A stretch of DNA of 64,000 bases from assembly GCA_026413225.1 (NCBI GenBank), contig CM048554.1:8882001-8946000 (forward strand). Direction: 5' to 3'. Position numbers and translations under genes: made by a program. A model generated the notes under the pieces. The model was not told the origin of the DNA, did no database searches, and saw nothing but the letters and a program-made list of their open reading frames with translations. Positions 60,287-64,000 of this stretch are shown piece after piece (the first letter of the stretch is position 1; the number at the start of each line of letters is the position of its first letter). Source of the DNA: Otis tarda (Eukaryota > Chordata > Aves > Otidiformes > Otididae).

Positions 60287-61399
60287 GAGGTTCATAGGTG
60301 AAAATATTCTTAATTGTTTTCTATCCCCTTGTTTTAAACATTGAAATAATAATGAAGAGGTGAATGTTGGAGAGAAAAGCTGTGATTTGTGCCCCTGACA
60401 TGGGTCACTTCGTAGAAACCACAATGGATTTATCAATGATATATGAACAGAAAATAGGAATAAATTGAAAAGTCTGCTATTTGCCATTAATAATTCAACC
60501 AAATGCGTTTCCACTAACTCACATGTGATTTTTTTTCTCCAGTCAGCTGCACGGTATCTGAACCCTGAGCTACTGGAACAGAACTGTTTGAGTCTCCATC
60601 ATGTGAGCCTGTGCACTGGGGGAGGCAAGGTCGGGGAAGAGGACCTTCTGATAAAATCCTTTCACCAGGAAGGTCCTAATACAATTTTTCCCTCTCTGAG
60701 ACAAAGATCTCACCTGACAGTGTCATCAATTTTTTGCACCCCGTCATCAGTCAAGACAATTTTTTAACAAAGCCATTAATTCTGCTTTGTGGCTTGTAGC
60801 TAGCCCACAGGTGACTAGATAATGAATGCCTAGCAACAGTATATTTTTTCACAGTTCTTTGAACAAGGACGTGAGGGAAAACCTGCTTGATTGTTGAAAG
60901 AAATTTCTCCAGCAGATGAATAAGAAATTTGTATCACTTTACTCTCTGCCCGCTTTGTGAAAGGAACTCACATGAGATCTTCACCCTTTCATGATCAAGA
61001 CACTGTGTGCATTTGAGACCAGTCATTTTCTCTCATGGAACTACCTTTAAAAATACATTCTTCCAAGTACAGCAGGAAAAAGAATGCGTTGTTTCTCACC
61101 TCTTTATTAATGTTACTCTCACCTTTGCCAGAGGTGCTTAAAGGGAGAGAGAGAAAGTTTATGATTAAAACAAAACCATTCTGCTGCCTCCCGGCATGGT
61201 TCATCTGGTACTCTGTATAGCCTTTATAATACAGCACTGCTAATTGCATGAGTAGTTAGCATGCTATAAGAGCAATGCCAGTTTTAATGCACAGAGTGGA
61301 TTGACGTGAGTAGTAGGATGGATTCATATTGATTCAACATCTTAAACATTAAAAAAACTGACAGCAGCACAGGTTTCACTAGTTTCTCTGCTGCTGTGC

Positions 61400-61419
61400 T
61401 TTTTTTTTTTAAAAAAAAA
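61400..61419. repeat. T11-A9 tract
   Basis: Eleven T are followed directly by nine A, a self-complementary homopolymer junction in the intron upstream of the exon at 62328. Confidence 0.85.
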
Positions 61420-62327
61420 CGGATTATATTGTCCATATTTATCTTCACGGTGGTTTAATTTCTATGATGAATTAGGAGAAAGGAAAATGCAATCTGCCTT
61501 CTTCCAGGGCTGCCTTAGAGCCACTGCCAGTTAAAGGGTCTCTGTTAAAAGCTGTAAAGCACTTCAAAGACACCAAGTGTTCTTGAAATGCCATGTGTCA
61601 GCCTGAACCTCGACCTCCTATCAGAGCAGAAAGCAGTAGCTCCATGAACTGACAGCTAGAGCACCTTGTCAGCTCTCCTGGGAATTAGCCACCGGATGAG
61701 AGGGATACAGGTGCCTTGCGTCTGACCAGCTTTAGGCCTGGCCAGCGAGGGCACAGCTCTGCTGCTGAGGAGTGCAGTGACCCTTGTGGCTCCCTTCTGC
61801 CACCACAGCTTGATACTGCACCCACCTCTTTCCATGGCATTTCTTTTGTGGGCAGCTTGTAGGTGTTTGAACAGCAAAAAAGTAACCAAACTTTGTTCTG
61901 TGGTGTTCAAAATAATGAGTGTTGCAGTGTCAAGTCACAAAAATAAAGGAATTAATATTGATCTTAGTTTTACACTGTTCTGTCAAGGGCCTGTTCGTAC
62001 TGACTAGTAGTTGGTAACAAGGCAGAACCTGTTTGACAGAATTAAAAAGAAAAGATTTGAATAACTTTACAACTAAATGAAGTGGAAGTATGTATGTTAA
62101 CCTCAAAGCAAGCGTCACTCATGCTGCAGAGGGGAAGTTGATTTTCTCCTGCTTCAGGGAGGAATGACCTTATCCAAGCACAGCACTCAACAGTTTGCCA
62201 TGGAATGATTTTCTTCTGAAGTGCTGGGAGCGGACTATGAGGCAAAAACAAGATTGTAGTGATCCAGCTCAATTCAGCGCATCCATTAGCTGGGGTTCAC
62301 ATGGTGTCTCTGTCTTCCCTTTTGCAG

Positions 62328-62416
62328 CCATGGGACACGGTGTGCGGGAGAGGTGTCTGCTGCTGCCAACAACAACATTTGCGGCGTGGGAGTTGCGTAC
62401 AACTCCAAGGTGGCAG
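62328..62416 (+). CDS. PCSK2: PCSK2 internal exon with the catalytic histidine (probably exon 7)
   Basis: The exon is 89 nt. One base completes the split Ser, 29 codons follow, and one base (G) opens a split codon. The acceptor CCCTTTTGCAG ends at 62327. The donor is GTACCG at 62417, weaker than consensus but exactly where the family alignment stops. The peptide [16 protein letters not shown] is the subtilase His box; the first codon (62329-62331) is the catalytic His, equivalent to His208 in human PC2. The rest ([14 protein letters not shown]) is conserved through the kexin family, and the next residues expected (IRMLDQ) are not encoded after the donor. The next exon was not found before 64000, so the oxyanion Asp characteristic of PC2, the catalytic Ser and the P domain lie outside the window. 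Confidence 0.96.
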
Positions 62417-64000
62417 GTACCGTAGCAATTCAAGGTGTAAATGGTCCTTACGCCACTGTGCCTCAGGCAGAACTTCTCCTGCAGAGACAGGGAGCATTGC
62501 CCAGGACAGGATTGCAGGTTGGCACTGGGCTACGTGTTTTACTAGTTTTCACAGTAGCTGGGGAAAGGATTTTATCCACAGCTTTGCCTTGAGAGCCCTA
62601 TATAGCCTCTTTAATAACATTGCAAAGGAACAGCTCCTCTCCTTTTTATGCCAGTTCCTGTTTGTATAGTAATTTTTAGTGCTTCTTCCCTGCGTAGTTG
62701 CAGAATCATTTGTGACAAATCTTATTTTGCAGGAGGTACAGTATAAATTCCTGCTGCATTTAGAAACTGTTTGAAAAGGCAAATCCTGTGCTGCTCTTAC
62801 TCTTTAGGCTTTCACAGGGCAGGGCCTGCAGTACTGTAAATCTCTGTGGTCGTTGGTTTCCTCTATTTTAACAAGGGATGCAGAGTGGTAGGAGCAGATG
62901 GGCAGAATGAAATGGGTCATGCCTAGCACCCAGTATTCACACCTCGAGTGTGTTTGGTGTTTTTACTTCTAACTACCTCTTACCTGCCCATCAGAGCAGA
63001 CTGAATACAGTGATTGGAGTGAGTTAGGCTCTTGGACAGCATGTGTCAGTGTAGTTTAATCTAAAGAAATCCAGTGTTCCTGCTGTTCCATGATGAGAAT
63101 GAAAGCACAGAAACAGAGAGAGATGTTTATGAATTGCATTTTTATTTCTTGATCCATACCAAAACATCAGTGTGGATGCACCTGTTGCTTCCTGGGAATG
63201 ATTCACAGCATGTGTACATGTGTAGCTGTGCTCCACTTGGCTAGTCCCTGTTCCTCTGCAGTATTGGAAGAGTCTGGGTAAGGCTACATTTCACCTGTCA
63301 CCTGTGCAATTGAAAGGTGAATATCCACAGTAGAAGGGCACCAAGCAATGTTTGCTAAGCCATTACCCCAGGAGATACCACTGGCAGTTGGTAACTGACC
63401 AGGCAGATCTAGTGCTTGTCCCCTTTCTCCAGTAATGCCCCCTTCAGGGAAGGGACGTTTCACATTCTGGCAATAAATGCTTTTAGAGGAGTGTGAATTG
63501 AGGCATGGGAGGACCTCATCTGTATTATTAGTATAACTCTTCGACTTCAAGCTGGTTGCTTAGAAATAGAGAGGTGAAGGCCTTTTCTTATGACCACCAG
63601 CCTGCAAATAATTTTCCATACTTGACCACTTTGTAGCAACATGCCCACGGATTTTTGGAAATGCCAGCCTTTCCTGCCTGAGGACAGTGCACACCGGTAG
63701 CACCACCTTGTGGTCAGTGGGAAAGTGAAAGTTCATTAGAGCTGAGAGTGTGCTGCTGACATGATTCAGGGTCCGTGTTTGTATGTGGAGTTGGAAGTTG
63801 GTGTCCAAAGGTCTGGGGCACTGTGCGTTTTGCTTCTTGTACCTCTTTTTTTCCCTAAAGTCAAACCAGATGGCTTGGTTTCTCCTGTTGTTCCCACACG
63901 TCCCTGGGGTCAATAATTAATTCTGTGGTTTCAGTGCAGATCTGCATTTCACAAACGTATGAGAGGATTTCTCTCTCATTGAGTTTCAGTTCATAACTTC
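62417..64000 (+). other. Start of the next PCSK2 intron
   Basis: Intronic sequence after the exon at 62328. The PCSK2 frame stays open for about 176 nt past the donor, but the encoded residues no longer match the family. The next exon (expected to start IRMLDQPF) was not found before the window ends. Confidence 0.8.

Larger units (their letters stand above)
56841..62327 (+). other. PCSK2 intron, 5,487 bp
   Basis: GT-AG intron, phase 2, splitting a serine codon. It holds the perfect palindrome at 57738, the short duplication at 60250 and the T/A tract at 61400. No mobile element was recognised. Confidence 0.88.

Noticed and set aside
62259-62669. 136-codon + frame overlapping the PCSK2 His-box exon
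   Set aside because: It is in a different frame from the PCSK2 exon and has no homology; the exon's phase is fixed by its neighbours.
1-64000. CRISPR arrays, operons, rRNA or tRNA genes
   Set aside because: No regularly spaced repeats, no cloverleaf or rRNA-like sequence noticed, and the window is clearly spliced vertebrate DNA.

Overview
The window is vertebrate, almost certainly avian, nuclear DNA. Five spliced exons of one neuroendocrine protease gene, PCSK2 (prohormone convertase 2), lie on the + strand, widely spaced in AT-rich intron. The interspersed repeats are CR1 LINEs ending in the ATTCTATG octamer, plus TG...CA solo LTRs of the kind common in bird genomes. The species cannot be named from sequence alone.

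Layout. 1-31863 is intron upstream of the first visible exon. It holds a young 5'-truncated CR1 with a long open reverse-transcriptase frame (about 13216-15304, + strand), a possible old LTR fragment in reverse orientation (about 16277-16900), a short reverse CR1 tail (18885-19053), and three related solo LTRs of about 1.1 kb, all in + orientation (22169-23332, 26205-27318, 30028-31108). PCSK2 exons follow at 31864-31977, 33618-33726, 35725-35762, 56764-56840 and 62328-62416. The 21-kb intron between the third and fourth visible exons holds three more broken CR1 copies (37956-39225 +, 41633-42969 -, 43784-44595 -). The rest is ordinary intron with scattered homopolymer runs and small palindromes.

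The exons join in frame and encode residues corresponding to about 95-237 of human PC2: the end of the prodomain with the RRKR maturation site, then the start of the subtilisin-like catalytic domain with the catalytic Asp (D167) and His (H208). The signal peptide and early prodomain exons must lie upstream of position 1 (or were missed). The oxyanion Asp, catalytic Ser and P domain must lie beyond 64000. Most other open frames are chance ORFs or repeat-derived. I saw no RNA genes, CRISPR arrays or prokaryote-type systems, and no convincing new biological system. The observations most worth checking are the sense-oriented LTR cluster, the palindromic 5' junction of the open CR1, and a few intronic palindromes.
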